A DNA stretch of 64,000 bases. Source: Saprolegnia diclina VS20. Lineage: Eukaryota; Oomycota; Saprolegniomycetes; Saprolegniales; Saprolegniaceae. Shown here piece by piece: positions 22,101-34,582 of this stretch. Position numbers and translations under genes: made by a program. The DNA is taken from contig NW_008246100.1 in the NCBI RefSeq assembly GCF_000281045.1, positions 49,505-113,504 of the forward strand. The letters are read 5' to 3'. Numbering within the stretch: position 1 is the first letter of the stretch; each line of letters opens with the position of its first letter. The notes beneath the pieces were generated by a model, which saw only the letters and a program-made list of their open reading frames with translations, had not been told where the DNA came from and searched no databases.

Positions 22101-25100
22101 TCTTGCCAACGCTCCAGCCGGCCGTGTGGGCCATCCACGCAGCTTATGTGGAGCTCCGGCCGTCCGAGAGTGGGTCCCGCAACCCCGTGAGTCAGTTTAA
22201 ATCGTTTGTACTCGGCCTTTCGTCGTACCATGTCGAACGCACCAAAGTCATCCAGGATACGCGCGTCTCGTATAGTCATGGTTGGCTCGATACTTTGAGA
22301 GATTGATATAAAAGAGGCGTTTTGGATAGGGCTCAAGATGATGCAGCAGCACACGAGTACGATCAAGGCCATGGGGTCCAGTGAACGCATCCTGGCAAAG
22401 AAACTACGGGCCCTCGAAACCAAGTCGGAGCAGCTCCAAGCACGGTAGTTTGTACTATGCTATTTGTTGTTTTAGCAACAGGACTAGGTACGACAAACTC
22501 GTGACGGCCGAGAACCAAGCCCGGGCTGTCCTGGACGCCAAGAACGAGGCGTACACGCGCATGAAGCAGCAGCTCGATCACGAACGGCTCTTGATCCAAG
22601 CCGAGCTGGATCAGACGGTGCCCGAGCTGCAGACCGCGATCCAGTCGCTCAGTCGCATCAATAAGCTCCACATCACCGAAATGAAGTCGTTCACGTCCCC
22701 GCCCGACCTCGTGCGCCTCGTCATGCAAGCCGTACGTGCCAAGTCTGGTTCATTCTCATTTGAAGGTTTAGGTGTGTGTTTTGCTGGGTCTCGGGGCCGC
22801 GCCGACGTGGGAAGACGCGCTCTTCGTCTTGTGCGACATGAAATTCCTGGACCGACTTCGGTCGTTCGATAAGGACAACATTCCGGACGCGTATCTCCAT
22901 TTTTACCGATTCAACCATTTCCAATGTGGGAATTAGGGTTATAAAGAAGCTCGAGCGCGTGATTCAACACCCCAAATTCACCGAAGACGAGATGAAGCGC
23001 GCGTCAATTGCGTCGACGTCGCTCTGCCGGTGGGTGCTCGCCCTCGCGCGCTACCACCGCGTCATGACGATCGTCCGGCCCAAGCAAAACACACTGGACG
23101 CTGCCGAGCATAACTTGGTGCTTGATACATTGATAGATCGATAGATTGATATTCGACGACGCGAATAGGACCGCGTCCAGCGCGAAGTCGACGTTGTCCG
23201 CGCGACATGGACGACGCACGTGACGGCCGCCAACCAAGTGCAGCTCGCGTGGCACGAGAACGAGGCGCTGCGCGGCCTCCTTCAGCACGAATACGACGAA
23301 GTTGTCGCGCGGTTGGAGTCGCTCGAGCGGGTCAACAGTGCGTTCGAGAGCCTCAAGACCATTTTGCGCAAAGAGAACCACCGAATTCAGGCGCTCGACC
23401 GCGCCTCCCTCGGGTTTTCCTAATGCATATCCATGTACCGCAACCATATATATATATGTGTGTAGGGACTCGGTGCTGTTGACGGCCATCTCGAGCTACA
23501 TTGGTGACGTGCCCCCGAGCGACCGGACGGAGCTTGTGACGCGATGGCAGCAAGTACTTGTGGACGCCGGCGTCATCTTTAGTGTCAACTTGCTGGCGGC
23601 TATGATGGGCGAAGGCGGCCTTCAGGAACTCCGCGCGACGTGCGCCATTGCCGACGCCGGCATCGCCATGAACCTCTTTTACCTCCAGCGATGGAAAGAG
23701 GCGCCCAAGTTGCAGCATTTTTTGCTCATCGATCCGCACGTATGCGTCGTGTGTTGAACTATTCACTAGGGTTATTTGGTACTATTAGGGCATTGCTGCC
23801 AACTGGATCAAGACGGTTGAGCGGCTTTCGGTCGAAGCCGTCTCGGCCGACGACCCCATGCTGCTCGCTCGGTTTGAAATGTCGCCGCCCAACCCCAACT
23901 ACATTGTACAATTGTCGATTCTCGTACACGGTTCATGACGCGGCGCTGTATAGCTGGTCGTCGACCGCGTGGCGCAGTGCAATGAAGGCAGTCTCTGGGC
24001 GTTTCTTCAACTCCTTCACCTCAAGAAGCTTCGCCATCCCGTGTACTTTGTCGCCGACTGCAACTGCAGCGCTCGCTGGAGTACCGAGGTAAATCATGCA
24101 ATCGGCGCTCCTCTCTATATACTCTGCTGTCGTGGTTGTAGCTGCAAGAAGCGTTTACGACCATTAGCTTTGAGCTGCGGTCGACCGATTTGGAAGCCCA
24201 CATTGTCGCAGGGTTTTACGCCAAGTTCTTTCCCAGTGACGACGTACGCTGCCAATACATACGCGGTCGGTACGATGAGAGGCGTAGAACCAGCTGCGAT
24301 TGCTTCAAGAAGCTTTGCACGACGACTTGCGACACCGGTCTGTGGCTCTTGACGGGCTCTTGCGGCAGCTCAGCAGCCCCGCCTTGCTGGTCAGCAACGA
24401 CGAAATCGCAATGTTATCGGGGCAAATGGACGCGCTCACAATGCTGAGTCGGTCGATCGACACCAAGGAAGAATCGATCGCGGCTCTGGAAGCGGCGCGC
24501 AACCGCTTCTGCCCGTACTCCACGCGCTTCACCTGTTGCGGAACATATACATTGCGTAGGCTTGGGCGGCGGGGGCGTGCGCTCTTGGATGCCACCACCA
24601 CGTTTGGCGGCAGCGTGCAAGCGTTCTGCGTGCTTGAGGACAGCATCAAGCAGCTCGCCGAGGTCGATGGAGAGAGCGCCGTCGACGACGTGGCGCACGA
24701 GGTGACGATCGCGTACCTTCAAACGATCCTGCACGGACTACCCGAGCACCAGCACGTGGCGTTCACATTCTTCGTGGCGCTCTCGATCGCTGCGGCCGAG
24801 CCGGGCGGCGACGACCTCGTGCCTCTTTGCTGGCGCGAGCTCCAGCGCAAGACGCGCCTCGGCGTCCCCGGCATCCACTTGGCGATCGACGTGTTTTGCG
24901 CGTCGCCGACCATGACGCATCAAGTGGCGACCGACGTTGTGCAGATGGCCGTGCGCCACTGCTTGGCGAAGCAGCTCGCCGCGCTCGTCCGCCGCCCCAA
25001 GCCAGCGGTATGTATTTGCGTAGCTGGCAGGCCATTCAAAGGACCTTGGTAGCTGACGATGGCCAATGTCTTGTCGGGCAATGCGCGCTACGTCTTTCGC

Positions 25101-27551
25101 AAGGACGGCAGTCGACATCCGCATGAGATTACGCGCCTCCTGCGCAACGTGCAATCTCTCTTGGCGCTGCCGCTGTTTGCGCCGCTTCTCGACGACATCG
25201 ATGCGCACCCGGCGGCGTATGCTTCGTACATGCAGGCGACGCCCCACTTTTTTCAAGACATGCCGTGGACGCGCTTCATGCAGCAGCTGCCCGCGGTTGC
25301 CAAGCTCCTCTTTATTGTCCTATCGCACGATTTGATTGTACGATTTTGATCATTTGCAGTTTGAACATGGGATTCGTAGGTGCCCAACATGATGCAACAA
25401 GTCGTGAATGGCTACGTGCCAGAAATCAACTACGAGCTCCTCACGGTGCCCGCGATGGTCCAGATTACCGACGGCCACCGACCGATTTTGCTGCAGTTTG
25501 ATGCTGACAGCGTTGTTCACCCGCTCTGGGTGCTCATCGAGGTACCGACGTTTCGGGAGACTTCGAAGGCTCATTGCATCTAGACGGCGCTGAGCCTCGG
25601 CATCCGAGATGCGGACATTTGGTATTTCTCACTGGCCGTGCCCGACGTCGTACCTGCTTGTCTCCGCGCGCTCAAGGACGCCTGTGTGCACGGCGGCTGG
25701 CTCATCCTTCAGGTCGATCGATCGTCGTTTCTGGTACATGGTCGCATAGCACGATGGAGTAGGACGTCGATCGGCTCTCGGCGAGCGACCTCATGGACCT
25801 TAACCGGCAGTTTGCACTCCTCTCGAACGGCGACCTCTCGATCCACAGCGACTTTCGCCTCTGGCTGCTCGACGAAGCGCCGTCGTCGCTCCTCGCGCGA
25901 CTTCCCAGCGCCAAGCTGCACACGTTCTTCTTCAACGTGGTGTTTACGCTCCAGAACCCGCTCGAGGCGAGCGTGCAACCCGTGCGGCATGCGCTGCACC
26001 TCTTCCACGGGATCGCACTCTCGGGCACGCGCGGTGTCCACGTCGCGTCGCCCTTCTACGCCCCCGTGACGCTCTACGAGCTCGAGAGGGCCGAGTTGCT
26101 CTTGGAATGTGTCGGCGACAAGCCCGGGCTCTCGAGCGACGAGCTCGCGTTGCTGCTTGCGCCACTCTACCACGGCAAGAGCGTCGATCCGAGTGTTCAT
26201 AAACAGTGGACGGCTCTCGCCCGGTACATTTTTGAATTTGGCACGTCGAGCGAGGCGCGGCCGGGCGACAAAAGCTTGTGGCTCAGTCGGCTCAAGGGCG
26301 GTTTGCGCCACCACGCCACCACGCGCGCCACCAAGGGTACCACCTGATGCAACGGTGTCCAGCGCCAAATGGTGCACGTAGAGGGCATGCGTCGGTCCTG
26401 CGATGTGCTGTTACCGGTCGACACCAAGATCTCGGCGGCGATCATGGGGCTTCCGCAGTCATTGGATGCATATTTCGAGACGCAGACGATGCTCGCTGTC
26501 GCCTCGACGCTGACGCAGTCCCAAGTACGTTGGTGCGATAGGCATCGCTAACACGCTTTAGGCGCCGCCTGGCGACTGCAAGGCGCTCTTTGCAGCGACG
26601 TCCGTGGACGACCTCGCCGAAGCGTTGTTGGTACGTCCTCGCACGCCTACGGTTGCCATCAATCTGGGTTGTTTGTAGCTGCAACTACCGCGCGACGCTG
26701 TCTTTACGCACTGCGACGCCCGCAGTACGTTTGGCGAGCGCAAGTGGCCTTCGCACTTGCACAAGGCTATATACAGTGAGCTCTTGGCAATCGAAAGCTA
26801 CTTTGGTCTGCTCCAGCGAGAGCTGCGCACGCTCTCGCCCGAAACGGCGCACGCGATCGCTCACCAGCGCGTCCCGTCGTCCTGGCTGCGCGCAGGGTAC
26901 GCTTGCCCGACGACGCTCGTGCGCTTTGTGGCCTGGGCGCAGTCGGCCGCGTCCTTCTACCTCGAGTTTCTGCATACGCAGTGTGTGCCCACGTTGCAAC
27001 TGCAGTTTCTGTCGCGTCCACGCGGTGCGTTGTTTTATGGATCGGCAAATGCCTTAGCTTGATGTATAGCGGTGCTCTTCACCCTCCTGGCCACCTGCCC
27101 CAAGCGCATCGGCATCTCGGAGCTGTGTTTTGCGGTCGTGCCTCCGTCCACAGCGCATGCCACGAGCCTTCGCAGCCTCTTTGTGCGGGTACCATCGACG
27201 ACTTGCAGCGTACACCTGCACCGTGTGCTGTAGAACGCGCGGTGGGATGCCGTCAAGCAAATGCTGAGTGAGCTGGCCAACGACGACGGGCTCATCCAAG
27301 GCGGCCTCTCGCTGCAGTACTTGCTTCTCATCTGTGTGGCGTCGACCTCAGTGGCGTGACGTAGAATCGCCGCCTGCCAAACGTCCGATCTCCGAGGGTA
27401 CTTTGCCTGCCCCGTGTACCCTTATTACGCAACCAGCGGCGCTGGCCCGCCGCCGTCGACGAGTCTCTTCCATCTCTACTTGCCGACGACCGAAGAAGCA
27501 ACGCTGTTGGAAGCTAGAGGCGTCGCCATCGTCCTCAACGAAGCCGAGTAA
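13193..27551 (+). CDS. dynein heavy chain with degenerate AAA1 ATPase site
   Basis: This gene has about 44 introns of 43-90 nt (for example 13555-13600, 14222-14265, 19032-19077, 21462-21504). All checked junctions preserve frame, giving roughly 4,000-4,150 residues. In order I see the tail (from 13193), linker (about 16900-17800), AAA1 (about 18000-18900), AAA2 with Walker A GAVGTGKST and WLIFDGDV (from 19078), AAA3 with GASGVGKS at 20282-20305 and YLVDDLH, and AAA4 with GPRGVGKRT near 21505. The stalk and microtubule-binding domain follow (about 22300-23400, including the conserved FDKDNIP), then AAA5/AAA6 and a C-terminal domain ending ARGVAIVLNEAE. AAA1 is abnormal: its P-loop at 18133-18156 reads GETGVSKQ instead of G-x4-GK-T, and the Walker B DE pair is absent. 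It is an axonemal-type or DNHD1-like dynein, probably not a classic motor. ATG chosen at MDAGGSS, where sequence becomes protein-like. Confidence 0.88.
22330..23415 (+). other. dynein stalk and microtubule-binding domain
   Basis: This is part of the dynein gene. Coiled coil 1 (heptads around 22390-22650) leads into the INKLHITEMKSFTSPP segment, then AVCVLLGLGAAPTWEDA, FLDRLRSFDKDNIP and, after a 46-nt intron, VIKKLERVIQHPKFT and SLCRWVLALARYHRV. These are all landmarks of a canonical microtubule-binding domain. Coiled coil 2 follows from about 23170. The domain looks fully preserved, in contrast to AAA1. Confidence 0.85.
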
Positions 27552-27590
27552 ACCGTAATTTCACCGTTCACACGGCGCGTTACTACAGTA

Positions 27591-30500
27591 TTATGTGTCG
27601 ATGCTATGGAAGCAAAAGTGGGCGCCAAGGCAAACGGGACACGTGCGGTCCGGGAGGCACCAGTCGTGAAAAGCATGGCCGCACGAAAGCAAGATGGCCT
27701 CCATGGTCTTGCCATCTACGCACCATCGTCGTCAATTTATCTCGGCTCCAACAAGGATCGTACCGTCTTGGACGTAGATGAGCGGGAGGTCGCAGGCGGC
27801 GCACTGCGAGTCGTGCAGTTGAATGTCACCGCCCCAGTCGCTGTTGCGCGACTCGTAGCTTCGGTGCAGCGCCTTGGTCTCGGGGCCGCAACTCGTGGCG
27901 CTATACGGCGTGTAGTCGGGCATGTTGGTGTCCCACGTGTCGTAGAAGCCGCTCTCGATTCGGAAGAGCGCTTCGACTTGGGGCGGGAAGGCGAGGTGGT
28001 GCCGCCGACTGCACGACCACACGTACGTGTCGATGCCTTCCAGCATGCGCCCGACTTCTTGCAGCTGCCTACACCGAAACCCATCACGTGTGAGGGAGCG
28101 ACAATGGTTGGGGGACGGGCGCACCGCTGGTGAAGGCTCTGCGCGGCGACGACGGCTTGGTAGAGCTCGAGCGGTGCTATCGCAATCAGTGTCGGGTACC
28201 CCGCGAGAAGCTCCATTCCGAGCGTGACGCCGCACGCGTCCAGCATCGCATGCAGCAGCTGAACAAAAGCAACGTCTTTGGTCGTGAGCTGACAAAACGT
28301 CTCCATCTCTTCGAGGACGCAGTGCAGGAGCGGCGTCGGGTCCGGCAGCTTGGCAATGCGTTCAAAGAGCCCTCCGAGCATGGCCAGTCGCGACGGTGTT
28401 TCCGACTGCAGCACCGTGTACACGAGCGTCCGTAGCTCGGACGTCCTAAGCGTACAGTTGTAGAAGACGTACCGATGGATGCAGAAGGAATTACCCGGCG
28501 AGACGGGTCGACGGCTGCGCTATCGCGTTGAGCACGAGCTGAAAGACGCCGTCCCACATGTCGTGCTGCATGCAGAGGTCCCACGCGGTCGCCCGATCAA
28601 AGGCAAACACTTCGGGCTTCCCGAGGATCGTCAATAGCAAGGCGTCGTCACGCTCAACGTGCGCTCGCTTGAAGAAGAGACGCAGCCAGTGCTCCACCAA
28701 CGTCGCCCGGCAGCCGACTCGGTCGTGTGCACTGGACAAGAGCGCGCCAAGGTACGCGAAATACGTGTCGGCGCCGGGGGCGGACGTGTCCAGCTCGACC
28801 CATTGGGAGCCAAAGAGCGCCGTCTGGACGTTCCAGGGCGTCACACACGGGTAGCGCTCGACGCACCACGCGATCGCAGTGCTTGGCACCTTCTTCAACA
28901 GCACGTTGAGCACATGGAGGCAGACGCAGAGCGACGTATACTGCGAGAGGTCGAGTTCGTGCTTCTCGGTGACAGCCATGAGGAGGTCGTCGCATGCCTG
29001 CGCCAAGTTCTCGCTGGCAATCGCCAGATTCAGCACCGTCTCGAGACCCGATGCGTGTTCGAGCGCCGAACACACTTGCGCGGCCATCTCCAAGTTGACG
29101 TAGTTGCCGTACTTGGCGAGAAAGGGCTGCAGTTTCGGTGACGGCGACGACGTCAGCGGCACCGAGACGAGCACGGCGATGCCAAACTCGTCCATGCGCG
29201 TGCGGTTGTCGAGCATACAGGGCGTCGTCGCGGGCTCGATCGAGAGAGGCACGTCGGCGTGCAAGAGAAAGTAGAGCGACACGAGGGACCGCACGAGGCG
29301 CCAGTCATGGCGCGTGAGCGGCAGCTTCTCTTCGATCGGCGCCGGTGCTGCCATTTTCGAGCGCTTGATGAGCTCGATGGCCTTGCGCTTCTCAATGACG
29401 GCCACATCGAGCGACGGATCAAACGTGCTCAGCCACTGGCGCAGGAGCAGCGTCGCACGCGTCAAGTCGCCTTGGTGCACGAGGTGGTTGACAAGGCACG
29501 CCGCCGACCGCGTGAGGTGCACGGTCGGCCACAGCATGAGCTTTTGGTGCTGGTCGGCGTCGGCGACCAGCGCGGTGAATTCGGTCTCAACCTCCGGCAA
29601 CGGACGGGCGAGGATCGGCGCAATTTCGGGCGACTGCTGCATCGTGCCACCGAGATGCCACTTCCAGTCGACGTGCGCGGCCGGGTACACGCCCATTTGA
29701 CGCTTGACCGTGCGCTGGATGAGCGACCGCTTGGTCTCTGAGAGCGACCGCGCGCGCGCCATGAACTTCTGGGGAGTCTCGATCAGCGGCAGCGTCGCTG
29801 TATCGTCGCTGTTACCGGACGTTGGCGGCTCGGGCAGCGGCGTCGCCTCGAGCTCCTTGAGCCATGGCAGCGTCGCTTGCACCTGCAGCTGACTCGACCA
29901 CAAATCGATCGAGATAGCCTCAAGGACAACTTCAGCGTCCGACGCCAGATCAATGCACGCACTGGGCTCTGTGAGCTGAACCGCTTCGGGTACAATGAGC
30001 GCTGCGTCTTCATCCGACGTCGTCTCGACTGCCATGACGATGCGCAGGGCGAGCGACGGGTCGGCGACCAGCGAGACCGGGTTGGGCGCCAACACATCGA
30101 GGGGCGGGAAGCTCTCTTCATCCACAAAGTCGGACGTCGAGTCTCGTCTCAGAAACGACATGTCGGGTAGTAGCGACACGAGCGAGGATGTTGCGTTCGT
30201 CAAGTGCGACTCGAAATCCAAGACGTCGAGCGTCTCCCCAAAGAGCGTCGGTGGCTTGTAGTTGATGGCCTCGCTCGGCGCCGGAAGGTGCGCGGCGCGC
30301 CACGCTTCGTCGACGACCTTGTCCTGGGCGCTCAGATCTGGAATCTCGACGACGCGGCTGCGACTGGCACCCGTCTCGGCCACGACCACCGCCGGCGCGA
30401 CGTTCAGTTGGCCATACGACGTGGCCGACGCCGACGGCAACGCAAACCGAAGCTCTGTCTCGATGGACGCACCGGCTTTCGGAGACGAGATCGCTGGCAT

Positions 30501-32273
30501 CTCCCGGCGCTGCTTGAAGACGATGTGGGGCGGCTGAATGTCGGCTTCGGGCGCTCTAATATGCATACCTGCATACGATATTATCCACAGGAAGAGGTCA
30601 ATGTACTTGGTCTGTTCTTCAAGCAGCGTGGCTGCAACCTCGATAAGCCCGTCGAGGGCTTGTAGCGTCGAGTCCGACACGAGTGACGCGTCGTCCGGAT
30701 GCTGCTTGATGTGCTCGGTCCACTTGCACTGCAAATTCAACAGCAGCGCGAGGTCTTGAATGCTGTACTTGACGACCAGCTAGGGGTAAAATACCGTAAA
30801 TATTCGATGATCTTGACCAAGCGCAACGAACATCAATTGACTTGGCCACGTCGTTGGACACGGCAAGCTCGAGGAATTCGACTGCAGCGCACGCGCGGAC
30901 GATCGCGACGCGGCCCGGATCGCCGTGCAGCACTGCAAACACAGAGGCATCCAGCACCTAGGCGAATATGGCGCACCGAGTTGAAAAGTTGAACTATACC
31001 TTGAGGTCGTGGATCTCGCCGAGGTCGACGTGCCACTCGACAAGCTCAAGGCCGACGGGGTCGACGAAGAAGAGCGCCGAAGTGCCGGGAAACCAGCTGA
31101 GGAGCTGCGGCGCCTCGGGCGTAAAGTCCATCGACTCGTGGATGTACTTGAAGACGTGCACTTTGGAGAGGTTGAGCGACTTGACCGAAATCGCTACAAG
31201 AAATGATAGGCAAACGACTAGAGACAATATAGGCGTACGCTCGTGCGGCGGTAAATTGGGGCCCTGGAAAAAGGTCTCGGGCGGCTTGGTCAGTGAAAAT
31301 TTGAGCGTCGACGAGACGGTGCCGGTGGACGGGTCGCCGACCCAGACACGGCGCCCCGGCCGCGTCGAGAAGACGCGATAGTCCTTCTCGTCGTTGTCCA
31401 AGTAGAAACACGCGCCGTAGTTGCCTTGGCGCAGCTTGGACCCGACCTAACGTTTCAAAATCTTGATACAAACTTGATACAAAGCGCCGGAAATACCTGC
31501 ACCACGCCATTTGCATCTGTCGCCGCGAGGTTGAGAATGAGCACGCGCGTTTGCGACGACACGAGAAGGTAGTCGCGGGCCGGCGACGCCGTCTTGACAA
31601 GGTCCAGCTGCACGATCGCCGTGTCTTCCTTGAGGAGAAACTCAGTCGTCGTATTCCCAAAAAGCACCGACCTAGGGCGATGAATCCAAGTCGATCGAGA
31701 TGTCCAGCGTCGGTACGTACATGCCGGCGCGGATCGACGTCTGCGCGACCGTACCGCCGGCGCAGGCCGAGAAGACGCGGGAGCCGTCGGCGTCCCAGAG
31801 GAAGGCATTGACGCTAAAGCCGACATGGAGCGCATGCGAGAACTCGATCTTCTCGCCAATGCGCGCGGGGTCCACAAGCGAGATGGCGTAGACGGCGCCT
31901 TTGGCTGTGCCGACGACGAGGTACCGCTGCGACGGGCAAAAGCTGAGGTTCGCCACCGGGTGGCGCTCGCTCGCCGACGAGGGCGGAGCAATCATCTTGA
32001 GGAGCCGAAACTGTACGTTGCTCGTTGCTTGCTTCTTCTGGCTGCGTGCAAAGACGTAGACGCTGCCGTTGCTCGCGCCGCACGCGAGGAAGCGGGCGCA
32101 CACGTCGACGCACGTGTACTTGACGCCCTGGCCATCCATACCATGAGCCACTGTGTGGGGGCGCGTCGTACCGTTGTCGTCACGCCGCCGAGCACGATCT
32201 CTTCGTAGAGCAAGATCGGCTTCATGCGCGGCCGTGGTGGCGCCACAGCTTCGTCGTTCCCGTCGTCCGCCAT
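27591..32273 (-). CDS. WD40 beta-propeller / solenoid / RING trafficking protein (HPS5- or VPS8-like)
   Basis: This is a minus-strand gene of at least nine exons. The ATG at 32273 starts MADDGNDEA, and after a short intron comes GVKYTCVDVCARFLACGASN, a first propeller blade resembling HPS5-family propellers. More blades run to about 31000. A large helical exon (about 30780-28491) follows, then three short exons. The end carries a RING-H2: CAAC, then CGHAFHDWC and CPVC, giving eight ligands, with the stop at 27591-27593. N-terminal propeller, alpha-solenoid and C-terminal RING is the layout of endolysosomal tethering subunits (VPS8, VPS41, VPS18); propeller detail looks more like HPS5 of BLOC-2. 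Likely role is endosome or lysosome-related vesicle traffic. Family assignment between these is uncertain. Confidence 0.65.
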
Positions 32274-32581
32274 CGTCACCGGCAATAATCCTGCCAGAGC
32301 TGATGTTTGTCGCCCACAGGATATGCGATGCCATTGGCCAAAATAATTGATTTCGCCGCTCATGATTGGTCCATGGATTCCAATCACGGAAGACGGGCCA
32401 GCGCTTCAACTTCATTCGCTTCTGGCCCAAGGCCAGCACTCCAACATGCGTCACGACAGTCCTGCTACCTGCCCGCATAGGCGCCCGTGCGACCATTGCT
32501 GCCATCTGCACCACTCGGCCGTCACAAGACAGTACTAGTAGACTCGTTCATCTCATTGTCGGTACGTGTAGTCGTAAGCGC

Positions 32582-33352
32582 CTACTGCGCGGACGGCGTC
32601 GGAAAATGAATGTCCTTGTTCATGTTCTCGAACGGGATCTCGAATGCTGCGCGGAACGCGAGGCGACCGGTCTCGGCCATGCCATGGCCGATCTCGGTCT
32701 CGCCAGCACCGAGTCGTGCGAGGACGCTGTCGGCAAAGACATCGACGCTGATACCGTTGGTGTGCAGACCCGGTGCCTCGAGCTCTGTGTTGACCTCGGG
32801 CGGAACGATCTCAATGACGCGCACCGACGTGTCGGCGAGCTGGTGGCGCAGCGACCACGTGAACGAGTGCAGCGCCGCTTTTGTGCTGCAGTAGATGGGC
32901 AGCGCGACGATCGGCGCAAACGCAATGCCGCTCGTGACCGTGATGAGCGCACTGAACGGCTTGGCGACGAGATGCGGGATCAAAAGCATCGAGAGATGGA
33001 TGACGCCGGCATAGTTGATGTTGATCTCGCTCGCGAGCGCGTCCCAGCTGGGCGCCACGCCGGCCTTGAGGTTCAAGGTGTGCTGGACACCTGCGTTATG
33101 CACAAACACGTTGATCGCCGGGTACGACGCAATCAGCGTCGCAAACAGCGCCTCACGCTGGGCTGCTGACTCGACGTCGCCGACGACCGTGTGCAAGCCG
33201 GGATGCGCGGCCTTCGCTTCGGCGAGCTTGGCGGCGCGCCGACCGACGATGATGACCGTGTTGCCAAGGCCAAGGAGACGCGAGGCGAGCGCAAGGCCGA
33301 TGCCGCTGCCACCGCCCGTCACGACGATCGTATGTCCCGTCATCGACTCCAT
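32582..33352 (-). CDS. short-chain dehydrogenase/reductase (copy 1)
   Basis: This single-exon gene encodes 256 residues. The start is at MESMTGH (ATG at 33352); the frame continues upstream only from a non-ATG codon. It is a classical SDR: nucleotide motif TGGGSGIG, structural HNAG, and catalytic Ser-Tyr-x3-Lys (YCSTK). The IVPPEVNTEL segment after the catalytic site and the overall length match DltE-like oxidoreductases. No targeting signal or membrane span. Substrate unknown. A TATCCGGATA palindrome at 33422-33431 lies 70 bp upstream. A close paralog sits 2 kb away in the same orientation (34583 onward). Confidence 0.88.
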   Translation of the reverse strand: MESMTGHTIVVTGGGSGIGLALASRLLGLGNTVIIVGRRAAKLAEAKAAHPGLHTVVGDVESAAQREALFATLIASYPAINVFVHNAGVQHTLNLKAGVAPSWDALASEININYAGVIHLSMLLIPHLVAKPFSALITVTSGIAFAPIVALPIYCSTKAALHSFTWSLRHQLADTSVRVIEIVPPEVNTELEAPGLHTNGISVDVFADSVLARLGAGETEIGHGMAETGRLAFRAAFEIPFENMNKDIHFPTPSAQ

Positions 33353-33838
33353 GCTGCTGCGGACCTCGTTGAGCAAACTGCAAACTGACCACTTAGACTT
33401 TGCACCGGTGGCGAGGAATCCTATCCGGATACTGGCCGAAACCGCTGACGTGGCAGCCGCTCCTGGCGTTCACCCATGTACGGGATGGGGCCAGCTGTCG
33501 AGCGATTGGTGTTAGTGGACCATAATCGTTTGCAGAGGATTGTTAATCTACTGACATCAAGGTTACACCAAGGGGCACTTGTAGCCACAGTGCGACCCAA
33601 CTCGACGGATACCCGCTCCTCGCCCTCTACAGCATGACGGAAGCTGCCAACTAGCGTATTTGTACGATAAGCTTGTGCAAAATGACCGTCACAATCGAAT
33701 TTTGTGTTATCATCCGTCGATAAGCTCAACCTTTCCCCTTCCCCAATGACCAAAGACTCGTCGTTTTACCCATTTCGTATGGGACCAACGACTTGAACTT
33801 TGGCTTTGCAAGTACAAGTGGGGCACAGCTAGCGAGCT
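33353..33838. promoter_or_regulatory. intergenic region with TATCCGGATA palindrome
   Basis: The perfect palindrome TATCCGGATA at 33422-33431 lies upstream of the minus-strand SDR. The rest of the stretch is unremarkable. A minus-strand open frame over 33421-33753 has random-looking composition and is not called. Confidence 0.45.
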
Positions 33839-34308
33839 CTACACTTGTGCTGGCTCGGTGACATCGATGGGTTCGACGGCAGAGCGGATCGTCGCCCTGT
33901 GCATTGACGCCGCCGCAGAGCGGCGAGTCGTAGCAAGCGCCGCTTTCTCAACCTTCAAAGCGCCGATGATGGCATTTTGAAGCGCAAGGTCTTTCTGCGC
34001 CTGCCCGAGCGTTTGCTCGAGTCGAAGCGTCGCACCGCAATACAATATGAGCTGGCTTGCAGTCCACTCATATGCGCGTGCTGAAAGAATCGCTGGAGCT
34101 CGTCGAGGAGCGCAGCCGTGTCGACCCTGGGACGAGCAGCCGTTAAAGCAGTGTCGACAGCGGAACACGAAGCCTTCAAGGCGGCGCGGCATTGAGCACA
34201 CATGCTCAGTCCTTCTTTTTGGGCGTAGACACGGTGCTTCAGAGCCGCTTGCAGCCGTCGCAGGTCACCTTTGCTGCTGCTGCAGCTCGTGCGAGTGCTG
34301 AGCGGCAA
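33839..34308 (-). CDS. small unknown protein, Ala/Arg-rich, helical
   Basis: Two overlapping minus-strand frames look like two exons of one gene. The upstream part (about 34300-34080) reads LRRLQAALKHRVYAQKEG, then MCAQCRAALKASC, and AALLDELQRFFQ. The downstream part (about 34030-33839) reads LEQTLGQAQKDLALQNAII, then LKVEKAALATTRR and an acidic end. Both are rich in A, L, K, Q and E and probably coiled-coil. I could not fix the start or intron borders; no ATG is seen in the first 30 codons of the upstream frame. CCAAT (about 34369) and CCGGATAC (34320-34327) elements lie just upstream on the minus strand. Function unknown. Confidence 0.4.
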
Positions 34309-34582
34309 CTTGACTTTAACCGGATACGTTTTTTATTGGCTTGTGCTTTTGCATTTCAGCCAATCAGGCGTCGTTCGGATATCTCGTGTAGGTTTTGGCG
34401 CGAAATGTTGAAGTTGAGAAAAGCGAGGATTTCCCTTTGGCCTCATGCATCGTCGCTCATGAGCTTGCTGCGAAATTCGATTATTGATTCGTCACTGATA
34501 TGTTAGTTAAAACCTGTAATTGGCAAAACACAAACGGGAAATCGACACAAATAATGTCAAATTTAGCGCATTCGACCTTTTC

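Noticed and set aside
23438-23466. TATATATATGTGTG microsatellite as a regulatory element
   Set aside because: It is the 3' part of a dynein intron just before the acceptor and probably serves as the pyrimidine/AT-rich tract.
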